From: Deltaproteobacteria bacterium
GTDB taxonomy: Bacteria > Desulfobacterota > Desulfomonilia > UBA1062
Length of the DNA: 64,000 nt
Direction: 5' to 3'
Assembly: GCA_029547185.1 (NCBI GenBank)
Contig: JAKPPU010000018.1
Location: 1-64,000, forward strand
Shown here: positions 10,494-21,108 of the stretch, one piece after another
How positions within the stretch are numbered: the stretch's first letter is position 1
Layout of the letters: every line of letters starts with the position of its first letter
Translations under genes and position numbers: made by a program
The notes under the pieces: model-generated
Database searches by the model: none
Told to the model about the DNA's origin: nothing
The model's input: the letters and a program-made list of their open reading frames with translations, nothing else

Positions 10494-10588
10494 GGGGAAT
10501 CAGAGAGCGGAACCGGATGCCCCGTCCAAAGATGAGCTCGCAGGCCGGAATATCCTGTGAGCCGAGAAGAAAAAAGAAAGCCGAAGGT

Positions 10589-11602
10589 ATGATGAAAAAA
10601 ACAGTATATCTCATCGTCATTCTCATTGCCGTTCTCGGGCTGCGGTCTGCCTGCCCGGCCCAGGAGAGGACGTACAGGATCGAGGTCCTCCAGATTACCG
10701 ACTTCATCGCATTCCAGCAGGCATACGACGGCTTCATCAGAGAGCTTGCACGCAGCGGTCTCGTCCAGGGAAAGAACCTCACGGTCAAGCGGACTATCAT
10801 CGATTACGACGTCGTCAATCCCACCATCTGGAAAAAGGCCAAAGCCCTCTGGCGGATCCGGAGCGAGGCGTCCCGGATCGCGAGCGAGAAGCCCGACCTC
10901 GTCCTCACCGTGGGAACGCCCGTCACCCGTTATGCCAAGGACAAGATCATCGCGGCGGGAATACCGGTCGTGTTCACGGCGGCGGCATTTCCTGTCGAGG
11001 CGGGCGCCAGGTCCCTGACAGAGGCGGGGCCAGGTTTCACCGGTGCGACCTCGCACATGGACATGGGCGAGGCGATCAGGATCGTGAAGATCGCGTTCCC
11101 GAATCTCAAAAAGGTGGGTGTCGTCTACAGCGCAAACCTCGGGTCTCACATCGATGAGGCGATCGAGCAGGGCAAGGCGCACGGCTTCACGTTCATCACC
11201 GAAGAGGCCGGCATGAAGGAGCACATCACGCCTTTCCTGCAGGATCTCCGCAAAAAGGGAGCAGAAGCCTTCGTGGTGCCGCCCGACCCCTATTACCTCA
11301 TGAGGAACTACGAGGAAGTCGACGAGCTGGCCGGATTCTCCAGGGCAGGGGGTGTCCCCGTCATCAGCTTCGTCATTGTCAGGTTCCCGGGTGCAGTTCT
11401 GTATGTGGGCGTGGACCTCGAGCACATCGGAGCCCTGTCCGGGCGGCAGGCCATGAAGATCCTCACGGGCGCCGCCAAGCCGGAAAGCCTGCCCATCCTG
11501 CGCCAGGACAAGCCCACCGTGCTCGTGGATCAGAAGCTCGCGAAGAGCCTCGGCATCCAGCTCTCGCCCGAGATCCTCCAGATCGCACAGCCTGTCGAAT
11601 AA
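10589..11602 (+). CDS. ABC transporter substrate-binding protein (TrpX/DUF534 family)
   Basis: Signal peptide; LTVGTPVTRYAKDKIIAAGIPVVFTAAAFPVEAGA..; QAMKILTGAAKPESLPILRQDKPTVLVD. Confidence 0.75.
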   Translation: MMKKTVYLIVILIAVLGLRSACPAQERTYRIEVLQITDFIAFQQAYDGFIRELARSGLVQGKNLTVKRTIIDYDVVNPTIWKKAKALWRIRSEASRIASEKPDLVLTVGTPVTRYAKDKIIAAGIPVVFTAAAFPVEAGARSLTEAGPGFTGATSHMDMGEAIRIVKIAFPNLKKVGVVYSANLGSHIDEAIEQGKAHGFTFITEEAGMKEHITPFLQDLRKKGAEAFVVPPDPYYLMRNYEEVDELAGFSRAGGVPVISFVIVRFPGAVLYVGVDLEHIGALSGRQAMKILTGAAKPESLPILRQDKPTVLVDQKLAKSLGIQLSPEILQIAQPVE

Positions 11603-11721
11603 TCCTCCTTACAGGCTCGCTTTGGGGAAAAGACCCATTATTCTTTCTCTTTAGTGGTTCTTTCCGGACAGGCCGCAGTGCAGGCACCGGCCGGTCCGGC
11701 AGATGCCCAAGGAGCTGCCAT

Positions 11722-13101
11722 ATGAAAAAAGGCCTATTGTCCGCATGCGCCGTCCTCGCTGTCGTGACGGCAGCGGTCCTGATCCGGCCGGCGGCATGCG
11801 GGGCGGACACGGCACAGATCCGGGCGATCGCCGGCGATGCCTATGTGGCCCTGTATCCTCTGGTCATGAGCTACCGGCTGATGTACAGGCAGGCCATCGA
11901 CGAGAAGTCGACATCGTATGCCGGGGGCTTCGGCAAGTGGGTCCACTATGGAGCGGCAACGCCCGATACGGCGGACATCTCCCTGCCGAGCACGGATACG
12001 CCGTATTCATTCGCCTGGATCGATGTGCGGACCGAGCCGTGGGTCCTCACGATGCCCCCCGTGATCGAAGGCCGGTACTATGACAGCCAGTGGAACGACC
12101 TGTGGGGCTATGTGCTCGATGATCCGGGCGCGATCAGGGACGGCTTCATCGGCGGCAGCTACCTGATCGTGCCTCCGGGGTGGTCGGGCAGGGTTCCGAA
12201 GGGGATAAAGCGCACGATCAGGGGCGAGTCGGCATTCGTGGGCACGCTCACCCGGACCGAGCTTCTCCACAAGGGGGACATGCCCGAGGTGAAGATGATC
12301 CAGCAGTGCTACTCTTTGAAGCCCCTGAGCGCTTTCCTCGGCGAGCAGCCTCCCAAGCCTGCGCCTGCGGTCGCATGGCCGGCCTGGATCGAGGGGAGCG
12401 AACGGAACATCTCGTTTTTCGGTTATGCGAACTTCCTTCTTGCCTTTGTCGAGCCGAACCCTGCCGATAAGCCTCTCTTCAATCGGATCGCTGCAATAGG
12501 CATCGGGCCGGGCAAGCCGTGGAACCCCGACAGGATGAGCCCGGCAATGCGCAGGGCACTCCAGGAAGGCATGGACGACGCGATGAAGCGCATGGCAGCC
12601 GCATCCGAGAGGGCGGATTTCTCGAAGATCTTCGGCAGCCGCAGCAAGCTCGGCACCGATTACATGAGCCGCAGCCTCGGCATGCTCGTGCACGCTTTCG
12701 GCAAGGAATCGGACCATGCGGTGTATTTCATCCTGGACAGGGACGACAAAGGAGAGCCTGTCGACGGGAGCAGGCACGGCTACGCCATCACCTTCCCGGC
12801 AGGCGGATCTCCGCCGAGCAGGTTCTTCTGGTCGATCACGATATACAGCCTGCCCGACCGCCGCCTCGTGCCCAACCCTTCTGCACGCTATTCGCTCGGC
12901 ACCCACAGTCTGGTGCTCAAGAAGGCATACGACGGCTCGTTCACGATCCTCATGCAGAAGGATCATCCGGGCAAGGACAGGGAGATGAACTGGCTGCCTG
13001 CGCCGCCCGGCCGCTTTATCGCCGTGCTGAGATCGTACGGTCCTGAGCGGGATGTGGCCGGGCGCACCTGGCGTCTGCCCACGCTGATGCGGGTCGAGTA
13101 G
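11722..13101 (+). CDS. DUF1254 (and DUF1214-like) domain protein
   Basis: AYVALYPLVMSYRLMYRQAI..; VLTMPPVIEGRYYDSQWNDLWGYV; FFWSITIYSLPDRRLVPNPSARYSLG. Confidence 0.8.
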   Translation: MKKGLLSACAVLAVVTAAVLIRPAACGADTAQIRAIAGDAYVALYPLVMSYRLMYRQAIDEKSTSYAGGFGKWVHYGAATPDTADISLPSTDTPYSFAWIDVRTEPWVLTMPPVIEGRYYDSQWNDLWGYVLDDPGAIRDGFIGGSYLIVPPGWSGRVPKGIKRTIRGESAFVGTLTRTELLHKGDMPEVKMIQQCYSLKPLSAFLGEQPPKPAPAVAWPAWIEGSERNISFFGYANFLLAFVEPNPADKPLFNRIAAIGIGPGKPWNPDRMSPAMRRALQEGMDDAMKRMAAASERADFSKIFGSRSKLGTDYMSRSLGMLVHAFGKESDHAVYFILDRDDKGEPVDGSRHGYAITFPAGGSPPSRFFWSITIYSLPDRRLVPNPSARYSLGTHSLVLKKAYDGSFTILMQKDHPGKDREMNWLPAPPGRFIAVLRSYGPERDVAGRTWRLPTLMRVE

Positions 13102-13266
13102 ATGTCCCATGCATTGAAAGAACGGTAAATTGAATATGATACCGGCCTTGAGTATGACCGGGATCAGGGTATTATAATAACAAAATGGATGAATGACGAT
13201 AGAGTCGTATGTCCGTGGCAAACGGTCAGTCGCGATCCTTCAAACGGGATTGCATGAGGAGGGAAA

Positions 13267-14952
13267 ATGGATCAGGCATATTCGGTAAGCCCCGAGGGCA
13301 CACGGTATCCTCTCCCGATGGATGAGGACTACGAGAGGGAGTTCGAGAGGCTCTCCGCGAGCGTCCAGGAGCAGCGCAGGGCGGGGAGAGAGATCGTCGT
13401 GGTCATGGGCCTCGGGTTCGTCGGCGCCGTCATGGCCGCGGTCGTGGCGGACAGCACGGACAGGCAGTCGGGCGAGGCGACGAAGTTCGTCATCGGCATG
13501 CAGCGGCCGAGCACGCGGAGCTTCTGGAAGATCCCCATGTTCAACAGCGGCATCTCGCCGGTCAAGGCTGAAGACCCCGAGGTGGACACCCTCATCAGGC
13601 GCTGCGTCCTCGAGAGGAAGAACCTCATCGCCACCTACACGTACGATGCCCTGAAGCTTGCCGACGTCGTGGTGGTCGACGTGCAGTGCGATTTCCTCAA
13701 GCAGGAGCTCGGGAACTGCACCACCGGCAGGGCGGAGATCGCGGCCCTCGAGGAGTCGATGGAGGTCATCGCCGGGAAGATCGAGCCCGGATGCCTCGTG
13801 CTCATCGAGACCACCGTGCCCCCGGGAACGACCGAGTACATCGCCTATCCCACCCTGAAGAAGGCCTTTATGAGGCGCGGCATTCAATCAGAGCCGCTCC
13901 TTGCCCACAGCTACGAGAGGGTCATGCCGGGCAGGGACTACGTGAAGTCGATCAGGGATTTCTGGCGGGTCTGCAGCGGGATCAACCCCGAGAGCAGGAA
14001 GAGGGTCACCCGGTTCCTCTCCGATGTCCTCAATGTCGAGAAGTTCCCGCTCACGGTCCTCGACAGGCCCATCGAGAGCGAGACGGCAAAGATCGTGGAG
14101 AACAGCTACCGCGCCACGATCCTCGCCTTCCTCGACGAATGGAGCAATTTCTGCGAGCAGAACGGGGTCGACCTCATCAAGGTGATCAGCGCCATCAAGG
14201 TCAGGCCCACCCACAGCAACATGATCTTCCCGGGTCCGGGCATCGGCGGATACTGCCTGCCCAAGGACGGGGGCCTGGGCGTATGGGCCTACCGGCACCT
14301 CATGGGGTTCGAGGACAACAATTTCCTCATCACGCCTCAAGCCATCAACATCAACGACACGAGGGCGCTCCACGCCGTGCAGCTCATCCGGGACGGCTTA
14401 AGGAACATGGGCAAGATCGTTGCCGCCTCGATCGTCACGGTCCTTGGCGCCTCGTACCGGGAAGACGTCGGCGACACCAGGTACAGCGGCTCCGAGCTCA
14501 TGATCCGCAAGATCGCCGAGATGGGCGGAGACGTGCGGGTGCACGACCCCTACGTGGACCACTGGTGGGAGTTCGAGGCCCAGGACACCTATCCCTCGGT
14601 CGGCTCGAGCTGGTCGCGGTTCTTCCGCAACCAGGAGGGCCTCAAAGACCTGCGGGTGGGAAAAGACCTCGCCGCAACCCTCAAAGGGTCGGACGCGGTC
14701 GTGCTGGCCGTGAGGCACAAGGAGTACCTGGACCTCGATCCGGACGAGGTCTGCGAGATGACAGGCTCGCCCGCCGCGATCATTGACTGCTTCGGCATCC
14801 TCGACGATCACCGGATCAGGCGGTACTTCGAGCTCGGCTGCGAGGTCAAGGGCCTCGGCCGCGGCCACATCCAGAGGATAAAGGAGGAGGTCAGGTCCAG
14901 GGATGCGAACGGGCCCGGACAGGACAAGCCGGTCTTCTCCATCATCAACTGA
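13267..14952 (+). CDS. Nucleotide-sugar dehydrogenase (UDP-glucose/GDP-mannose dehydrogenase family)
   Basis: VMGLGFVGAVMAAVVAD; ETTVPPGTTEYIAYPTL; ETAKIVENSYRATILAFLDEWSNFCE; GPGIGGYCLPKD. Confidence 0.85.
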   Translation: MDQAYSVSPEGTRYPLPMDEDYEREFERLSASVQEQRRAGREIVVVMGLGFVGAVMAAVVADSTDRQSGEATKFVIGMQRPSTRSFWKIPMFNSGISPVKAEDPEVDTLIRRCVLERKNLIATYTYDALKLADVVVVDVQCDFLKQELGNCTTGRAEIAALEESMEVIAGKIEPGCLVLIETTVPPGTTEYIAYPTLKKAFMRRGIQSEPLLAHSYERVMPGRDYVKSIRDFWRVCSGINPESRKRVTRFLSDVLNVEKFPLTVLDRPIESETAKIVENSYRATILAFLDEWSNFCEQNGVDLIKVISAIKVRPTHSNMIFPGPGIGGYCLPKDGGLGVWAYRHLMGFEDNNFLITPQAININDTRALHAVQLIRDGLRNMGKIVAASIVTVLGASYREDVGDTRYSGSELMIRKIAEMGGDVRVHDPYVDHWWEFEAQDTYPSVGSSWSRFFRNQEGLKDLRVGKDLAATLKGSDAVVLAVRHKEYLDLDPDEVCEMTGSPAAIIDCFGILDDHRIRRYFELGCEVKGLGRGHIQRIKEEVRSRDANGPGQDKPVFSIIN

Positions 14953-14969
14953 TTCAAGAGAATATTCAC

Positions 14970-15003
14970 GGGGAGAAGCAAAGCTCGACCTTCGCATCTC
15001 CCC
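14970..15003. terminator. Putative terminator hairpin between convergent genes
   Basis: GGGGAGA...TCTCCCC 7-bp perfect outer stem, followed by TTAAAACTTT. Confidence 0.5.
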
Positions 15004-15034
15004 TTAAAACTTTCCTGCGGGAAGAGGCAGCTTC

Positions 15035-16756
15035 TCAAGCCCGCAGAACCCTTCCCGGGAAGAGTTGCCTGTCGAAGCGTCCGCTCTGGACAATGTGCTG
15101 TCCGTTGATGAAAACATGGCTGATTCCCTTTGCGTACTTAGGCGTCCCGTCATCGGCAAAGCTTTCATCGATCTCGAGCGGATCGAAGACGACGAGGTCG
15201 GCATAGGCGCCCTCTTTGAGCATGCCCCTGCCGGCGAGCTTGTACCGGCTTGCTGGCAGGCTCGTCATCTTTCTAACCGCCTCTTCGACGGGAAACAGTC
15301 CGAGCTCCCTCGAATAGTGCCCGATGATCCTGGGGAAACAGCCGTATGCCGACGGGGGCGGCGTGCCGTTCTTCCGGGCCGGGATCACGGAATCAGCCCC
15401 GATGCTCATGAGGGAATGGGCCAGGATCTTGTTGAACATCTTTTCGATCCAGGGGCGTGCAGGGAATCCGAAGGTGAACGCCACCTCGCCGTCTTCCTCG
15501 AGCATGAGCCGGCACAGGGCCGAGAACTCTGTCGTCTTCCACTCCCCGGCGATCTCTGGAAAGGACTTCCCCTTTGTCCACTGGTTCCTGTCCGATGAGA
15601 CCGAGAGCACTCTGATCGGCTTCCAGCCGATGGCGCTGATGTAGGGGTCCGACCACGAGCCCTCCTCCCAGTGCGGCCATTTCGGCACCGTGGTCGTCAT
15701 CTCCTTTTCCATTCGCTTCCTCGTTACCGGGTTCCGGATGTGTTCGAGCAGCTTCGATTTGCCCCCGCGGTTGGCCCAGGGCGGGAAGAGGATGGTCGCG
15801 GTGGTGTTGCCGAGCGTATACGGCACGATATCCATGCCCACATCGATCCCATGGTCGAGGGCAGCCTGAATACGTTTGAACCCGCTGTTCAACGCCGGGT
15901 TCGGAAGCGGCGGCAGGGGCACGACCGCATTGACCGTTTCGATCAGGTTGATGATCCCGTAGAGGAGGTTCGACATCCTGCCGAGATAGGGGACCGCGTG
16001 GAGGTGCGATATCTGGAGAGGCACGCGGGCAGCCTCGGCAATGGTGATCGCTTCGTCGATGGAGTTCTCGAGGGTGGTGCAGTATCCGCGCAGATGCGTC
16101 GCGTAGGGCCTGCCGAATTCGGTCAGAACCTTTGCCATATCCACGAGCTCATCGGTGTGGCAGTACATGCCCGGGTAGTACATGAGGCCGGAAGAAAGGC
16201 CGATGCATCCGGCAGAGAGGCTCTGCCTGACCATGTCCTGCATCCGCTTCGATTCATCCGCAGTGCAGAAGCGGTTCTCGCCGCCCATGACAGCGATGCG
16301 CACGGCGCCGTGCCCCACGAGCTGGGCGAGGTTGCAGAGCAGGCTCCGGCCCTCGAGGTAGGCAAAGTACTCCTCCATGGTGCTCCAGGAGAGATTCTCG
16401 ACGGGCGCACCCATGCTCCGGATGAGGTCGAGGAGCATGTGCTTGCGTTCAGGGACGCACGGTGCTGCGGACCATCCGCAGTTGCCCACCACGCACGTGG
16501 TCACACCCTGGCGGACGAAGAACTCGAAGCGCTCTATCGGGTCCTGGTCGATGACGTAGAGGTCGTGGTGCGAATGGATGTCGATGAAGCCCGGTGAGAC
16601 CGCGAGCCCTGCCGCTCGAACGACGTTTCTTGCCTGTGCGCCTTCGAGTCTGCCGAGCCCTTCGATCCTGTCTCCGACGATCCCTACGTCGCCCGAAAAC
16701 GGCTTGCGGCCGGAGCCGTCAATGATCAAACCGCCTTCGATCAGGTAATCGAACAT
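15035..16756 (-). CDS. N-acyl-D-amino-acid deacylase-like amidohydrolase
   Basis: MFDYLIEGGLIIDGSGRKPFSGDVGIVGDRIEGLG; GFIDIHSHHDLYV; ATHLRGY; DLVVFDPLEI. Confidence 0.8.
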   Translation of the reverse strand: MFDYLIEGGLIIDGSGRKPFSGDVGIVGDRIEGLGRLEGAQARNVVRAAGLAVSPGFIDIHSHHDLYVIDQDPIERFEFFVRQGVTTCVVGNCGWSAAPCVPERKHMLLDLIRSMGAPVENLSWSTMEEYFAYLEGRSLLCNLAQLVGHGAVRIAVMGGENRFCTADESKRMQDMVRQSLSAGCIGLSSGLMYYPGMYCHTDELVDMAKVLTEFGRPYATHLRGYCTTLENSIDEAITIAEAARVPLQISHLHAVPYLGRMSNLLYGIINLIETVNAVVPLPPLPNPALNSGFKRIQAALDHGIDVGMDIVPYTLGNTTATILFPPWANRGGKSKLLEHIRNPVTRKRMEKEMTTTVPKWPHWEEGSWSDPYISAIGWKPIRVLSVSSDRNQWTKGKSFPEIAGEWKTTEFSALCRLMLEEDGEVAFTFGFPARPWIEKMFNKILAHSLMSIGADSVIPARKNGTPPPSAYGCFPRIIGHYSRELGLFPVEEAVRKMTSLPASRYKLAGRGMLKEGAYADLVVFDPLEIDESFADDGTPKYAKGISHVFINGQHIVQSGRFDRQLFPGRVLRA

Positions 16757-16781
16757 GACTTTATGCCCCTTTTCCCCGGCC

Positions 16782-18311
16782 CTACAGCGAGACCGTCTTC
16801 CCTTTGATCGCCGCGAGGTGCTCCGGAACCTCATCGCGCTTGAATACGTCCTCCTGCGTTTCTGCGCGCCGGATGACCGATATCCTGTCTCCGGTCACGA
16901 GCAGGGTTGCAGGCCTGGGCATGGCATTGAAGTTGCTCATCGAAACCTCCTGGTATGCCCCGACATCGAGGATGGCCATGATGTCTCCGGGCTCTATGTC
17001 CCGAGGGACCTTTATGGTGGGGAACATCCGGTCGCCGTAGCAGCTCCGGCCCACGACGTCCATCTTGTCGACGAGCGGCGAGCCGGTCTTGTTCGCAAAG
17101 ATATAGTCGAAGACGTGGTGCTCGTAGCGTCCGCCCGTGAACCAGAACTCGGTCGTGTCGAGGGCGGCGTGGCTCCAGCTGATGGGTTCGGTCATCCTCT
17201 TGATGCTCCTGACCCTTGTCAGGTGGATGCCCGTGTTCCCGTGCAGGCTCCTCCCCGGCTCGAGCTGGAGCATGACGCCCTTCGTATTGATGCCCCTGCG
17301 GCCCAGCTCGCGTTTGAGGGTCCGGGTGCACACCGCGCCGTACTCCTCGATGCCGGGCGCCATCTTCTGGTTCGGGGTGAAGAGGATGGCCTTGTCGATG
17401 ATCTTCGAGATGATCCTGTAGCGCAGATCGGGGAAGGGTGACAGGATCTTCGAGAGGCCGTAGAGGACGAGGAACTCGTACGGCTCGGAATACTTGATCT
17501 CGGAGCCGAACGGGTCCCTGGGGCAGGCGAACCCGCCGCCGATGTCGATCTCGCCCGGCTGGTATCCGCCGAGGGCCTTGCTCACGATGGCGATCTCTTC
17601 GGCATAGGACTTCATCTGCTCTTCCCAGTAGCGCGCCGACGGATGATGGCGGCCGTGGTGCTCGTGGAATCCGACCAGCTCGACGTGTGGAGATTTCAGG
17701 ATACGCTTCCCGATATGGATGACGGCGTCTCGGGGCAGGCCGCCCTTGTAGGCGAGCGCTGCGAGGTCGGTCGACAAGGGTCCGCTCGGCACGAAGTCGC
17801 TGGAGGTGGTGAAACCCTTCAGGACGGGTTTCATCCGCAGGCGGACCTTGGCCTTTGTCCCGAGCTCTCTGGCTGCCTGCTCGATGATGTCGAACTCTTC
17901 CATGCCGTCGATGGTGATGCGCGCGCCCTGCTTTACGGAGTTAAAGATATGATCGCTGTCCTTGGGCACGCCGTTCACCGAGATGTACTGCGGGTCGAAC
18001 CCGGAGCGCAGCGCGACCGCCAGCTCGCCTGCAGAGTAGATGTCGCACCCGCACCCTTCGCTGGCTATGATCTTCTGGACGGCCGAGCTCCAGCTTGCCT
18101 TGGCCGCCGGCATGACCTTGACCGGCCCGTCGGTCCAGCCTGCCTCGAACCCCTTCTGAAACCGGCGTATGTTGCGGCGAAGCTGGTCCTCCGAGACCAC
18201 GAACACGGGCGAGCCGAACCGTTCCACGATCTCGACGGTATCGAGCGCCTCGATGAACAGATGGCCGTTCCTCGTGCTCAGACAGTCGTCGATCCTCTCT
18301 TTGCCTACCAT
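16782..18311 (-). CDS. Type III PLP-dependent decarboxylase/racemase-like protein (LysA-like fold)
   Basis: FGSPVFVVSEDQLRRNIRRF; PAAKASWSSAVQKIIASEGCGCDIYSAGELAVALRSGFDP; LEPGRSLHGNTG. Confidence 0.75.
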   Translation of the reverse strand: MVGKERIDDCLSTRNGHLFIEALDTVEIVERFGSPVFVVSEDQLRRNIRRFQKGFEAGWTDGPVKVMPAAKASWSSAVQKIIASEGCGCDIYSAGELAVALRSGFDPQYISVNGVPKDSDHIFNSVKQGARITIDGMEEFDIIEQAARELGTKAKVRLRMKPVLKGFTTSSDFVPSGPLSTDLAALAYKGGLPRDAVIHIGKRILKSPHVELVGFHEHHGRHHPSARYWEEQMKSYAEEIAIVSKALGGYQPGEIDIGGGFACPRDPFGSEIKYSEPYEFLVLYGLSKILSPFPDLRYRIISKIIDKAILFTPNQKMAPGIEEYGAVCTRTLKRELGRRGINTKGVMLQLEPGRSLHGNTGIHLTRVRSIKRMTEPISWSHAALDTTEFWFTGGRYEHHVFDYIFANKTGSPLVDKMDVVGRSCYGDRMFPTIKVPRDIEPGDIMAILDVGAYQEVSMSNFNAMPRPATLLVTGDRISVIRRAETQEDVFKRDEVPEHLAAIKGKTVSL

Positions 18312-18427
18312 GGATACCTCCTTTCTTTGTCAGACTTTTGCGTATATACTTGTGGCTGTACAGACAGCCGGTACTTGAATGTATAATTGAAATTCCGCGA
18401 GAGAACAGGACCAATGAGGCCATTTAT

Positions 18428-19492
18428 ATGGCAGATTGCGCCATCACGCACATGTCGTATACGAATGCGGATATCGGGCCGATACGCGCCCTCACAGCCC
18501 AGTGGCTCATAAAGCAGCTTGCAGGAATGGGCATCGAGGCGTCCCGGCTCCTCGAGGGGACGAAAATCGAATGCGGCTGGCTCGATGAGGAAGATGCCTT
18601 CATCACGTACCCGGAGTACGAGCGCCTCATCGCGAACGCCCTCGATGCGACTCAGGAAAGAGCCCTGGGCCTGAAGCTGGGCCGGACAGTCAACCTCGCC
18701 CTGTTCGGCGCCTTCGGGTACGCCCTCATGAGCAGCAGGACCCTCGAAGACGCTGCCAATGTGTTCCTCAAGTATCAGGACCTCCCCGGACAGCTCACCC
18801 GGATCAGCATGAAGCACAGCGGCCCGGAGAGGCTCATCCGGTTCGACCCGCTGTATCCGCTTACAGGCAGGATCCTGACCTATGCCATGGAAGAGGTGCT
18901 GTCGACGACCTACTACGGCATGGTCTTCCTCGTGAACCGGGATATCACCCTGTCCGAAGTCTGTCTCGGATATCCGGCGCCCGGACATGCCCGGCTGTAC
19001 GAAGAGATGTTCCGCTGCCCGGTGAGATTCGGGGCGAAAGGGAGCTTCATGCGGATGGATGCCGGGATCTTCTGCCTGCCGGTCCGGACGGCGAACCAGA
19101 GCGTCTATGAATACTGCACACGGTTCTGTGAGGACATGCTCGAAGGTTTCAGGAAATCCGACCAGTTCATCGACCGGATCAGGAACGTCATCCTCACGTC
19201 GCCGGGAAAGTTCCTTAAAGCAGGGGAGATGGCGAGAGAGCTGGGCATGGGCACCCGGACGCTCACCCGCAGGCTGCAGGAGAGGAACACGTCGTACAAG
19301 AAGATCATCAGCGAGGTCCGCTCCGACCTTGCCATGAAATACCTCGCGGGCACGAACCTCACTATCGACCAGATCTCCGACCTGGTGGGGTTCTCGGAGA
19401 CGACCGCATTCCGCAGGGCGTTCAGGAAATGGACGGGCAGGAGCGCTTCGCAGTACCGAAGGGAAATGCTCTCGAGAAAGGACAACCGCTAG
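18428..19492 (+). CDS. AraC-family transcriptional regulator
   Basis: C-terminal AraC HTH: ARELGMGTRTLTRRLQERNTSYKKIISEVRSDLAMKYLAGTNLTIDQISDLVGFSETTAFRRAFRKWTGRSASQYR. Confidence 0.9.
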   Translation: MADCAITHMSYTNADIGPIRALTAQWLIKQLAGMGIEASRLLEGTKIECGWLDEEDAFITYPEYERLIANALDATQERALGLKLGRTVNLALFGAFGYALMSSRTLEDAANVFLKYQDLPGQLTRISMKHSGPERLIRFDPLYPLTGRILTYAMEEVLSTTYYGMVFLVNRDITLSEVCLGYPAPGHARLYEEMFRCPVRFGAKGSFMRMDAGIFCLPVRTANQSVYEYCTRFCEDMLEGFRKSDQFIDRIRNVILTSPGKFLKAGEMARELGMGTRTLTRRLQERNTSYKKIISEVRSDLAMKYLAGTNLTIDQISDLVGFSETTAFRRAFRKWTGRSASQYRREMLSRKDNR

Positions 19493-19621
19493 GGTTCCGT
19501 CCGGATCGATTCCGTGCTCTCCTTTCCCATCCGCTGACAGGCAGCCATGTCTGGTGATTTCCGATGCAGTGGTTACCTCATTCCTATAGAGACTCATTCA
19601 TCAGCCGAGGGAGGTGAGCTC

Positions 19622-20161
19622 ATGGCTGAACATCATATCAAGGTGAATCGTGCCCCGGTCCTGACGCTCTGGGCGACGGTCGTTGCCGAGCGGCTCGGCT
19701 ATGATCATGACGAGGCGCTCACCCTGGGCAGGATGGTGACGACGCTCGATGCCCAGGCAAAAGGGAAGCGGCTGGGCATCTACAAGGAGCACAAGGAGAG
19801 GAAGGAGAAGAGGGCGCAGGAGATGAAGGCAAAGCTCAGGCAGGGCGAGGTCTTCCTCGTGGACCTCGTCGGCCGGACCATCCCGGCAAAGGTGACCGAC
19901 CGCGGCGTGAGGGCGGTGAGCGAGGGCAGGCCGGTCGACCCGGAAAGCGTCCGGCGCTATCTCGAAAAGAAGTTCGGGTCCGAGCTGGGCGACGTGCGCT
20001 CCGCCATGGAGAAGCTGGCAGGGGCGTACAGCCCGGACGAGCTCTCGGACGAGGCATATTCGCTCTATGAGAAATTCCGCCCCCTCGTACCGGGAGGCAG
20101 GAGAGGATGGGGGGCGCAGGGCGAGCTCGACCTCGATTACCTCCGGTCTCTTGCCGGGTAG
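19622..20161 (+). CDS. Conserved hypothetical protein
   Basis: RBS gaggtgag upstream; MAEHHIKVNRAPVLTLWATVVAERLGYDHDEALTLGRMV. Confidence 0.6.
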   Translation: MAEHHIKVNRAPVLTLWATVVAERLGYDHDEALTLGRMVTTLDAQAKGKRLGIYKEHKERKEKRAQEMKAKLRQGEVFLVDLVGRTIPAKVTDRGVRAVSEGRPVDPESVRRYLEKKFGSELGDVRSAMEKLAGAYSPDELSDEAYSLYEKFRPLVPGGRRGWGAQGELDLDYLRSLAG

Positions 20162-20242
20162 ACCGCACCTCGCGTGATGCACATGCTTGACCGCGGGTGC
20201 TTTTTAAGCGTATGAACGTATGAAGGAAGGGAACTGCTTGAT

Positions 20243-20920
20243 ATGAATCCTGAAATGCTTCAATACGTGCAGCCCACGCCGTTCATGGACTTCGACTCGA
20301 AGGACGTCGCCGAGTTCGCCCGCGCGAGGTCCGGTGATTCCGGCGGCCCTAAGGATCGGGCGGTCAGGCTCTACTACGCGGTCCGGGACGGGATCCGCTA
20401 TGATCCCTATACGTTCGTGCTCTCGACCGCGAGCATGAGGGCGAGCAACACCCTGAAGGTCGGCCGCGGCTGGTGCGTCACCAAGGCGGTCCTGCTCGCC
20501 GCCTGCCTGAGGTCGCAGGGCATCCCTGCGAGGCTCGGATTTGCGGACGTGAGGAACCACCTCACCACGGCGAGGATGCGCGAGGCCATGAAGACGGACG
20601 TCTTCTACTGGCACGGCTATACGTCGATCTTCCTGGACGGGGCATGGGTCAAGGCAACGCCCGCCTTCAACGTCGAGCTCTGCGAGAAGTTCCGCATCCG
20701 CCCGCTCGAGTTCGACGGCAGGAGCGACTCGATCTACCACCCGTTCGACCTCGACGGAAACAGGCACATGGAATACCTGCGGTACCGCGGCGAGTTCGCT
20801 GACGTCCCTCTCGAGGAGATGACGGCATCGCTCTTCGAGCTGTATCCCGGGTTCAGGGACCTCTCCAAGACCGGCGCAGACTTCGACCGCGACGTCGATC
20901 AGGAGACATCGAAGGGCTAG
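20243..20920 (+). CDS. Transglutaminase-like family protein
   Basis: GRGWCVTKAVLLAACLRSQGIPARLGFADVRNH, WHGYTSIFLDGAWVKATPAFN (Cys-His-Asp arrangement). Confidence 0.85.
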   Translation: MNPEMLQYVQPTPFMDFDSKDVAEFARARSGDSGGPKDRAVRLYYAVRDGIRYDPYTFVLSTASMRASNTLKVGRGWCVTKAVLLAACLRSQGIPARLGFADVRNHLTTARMREAMKTDVFYWHGYTSIFLDGAWVKATPAFNVELCEKFRIRPLEFDGRSDSIYHPFDLDGNRHMEYLRYRGEFADVPLEEMTASLFELYPGFRDLSKTGADFDRDVDQETSKG

Positions 20921-21108
20921 TCCTTCACCGGCATCCGCTTCAGGGACCGCACTCAGTCATTTCTCGAATCGCCCGGCAGACCGCATCCTCCCTGGCCCCC
21001 AAGGTTGAAGTCTCGAAGCATACCCACATTATAAACCTATGCCGAGTCATGTAGACCAATGTCCATGAAACCTGATGACACACTCGATCGGAAAGGAGGA
21101 ATCGTCCG

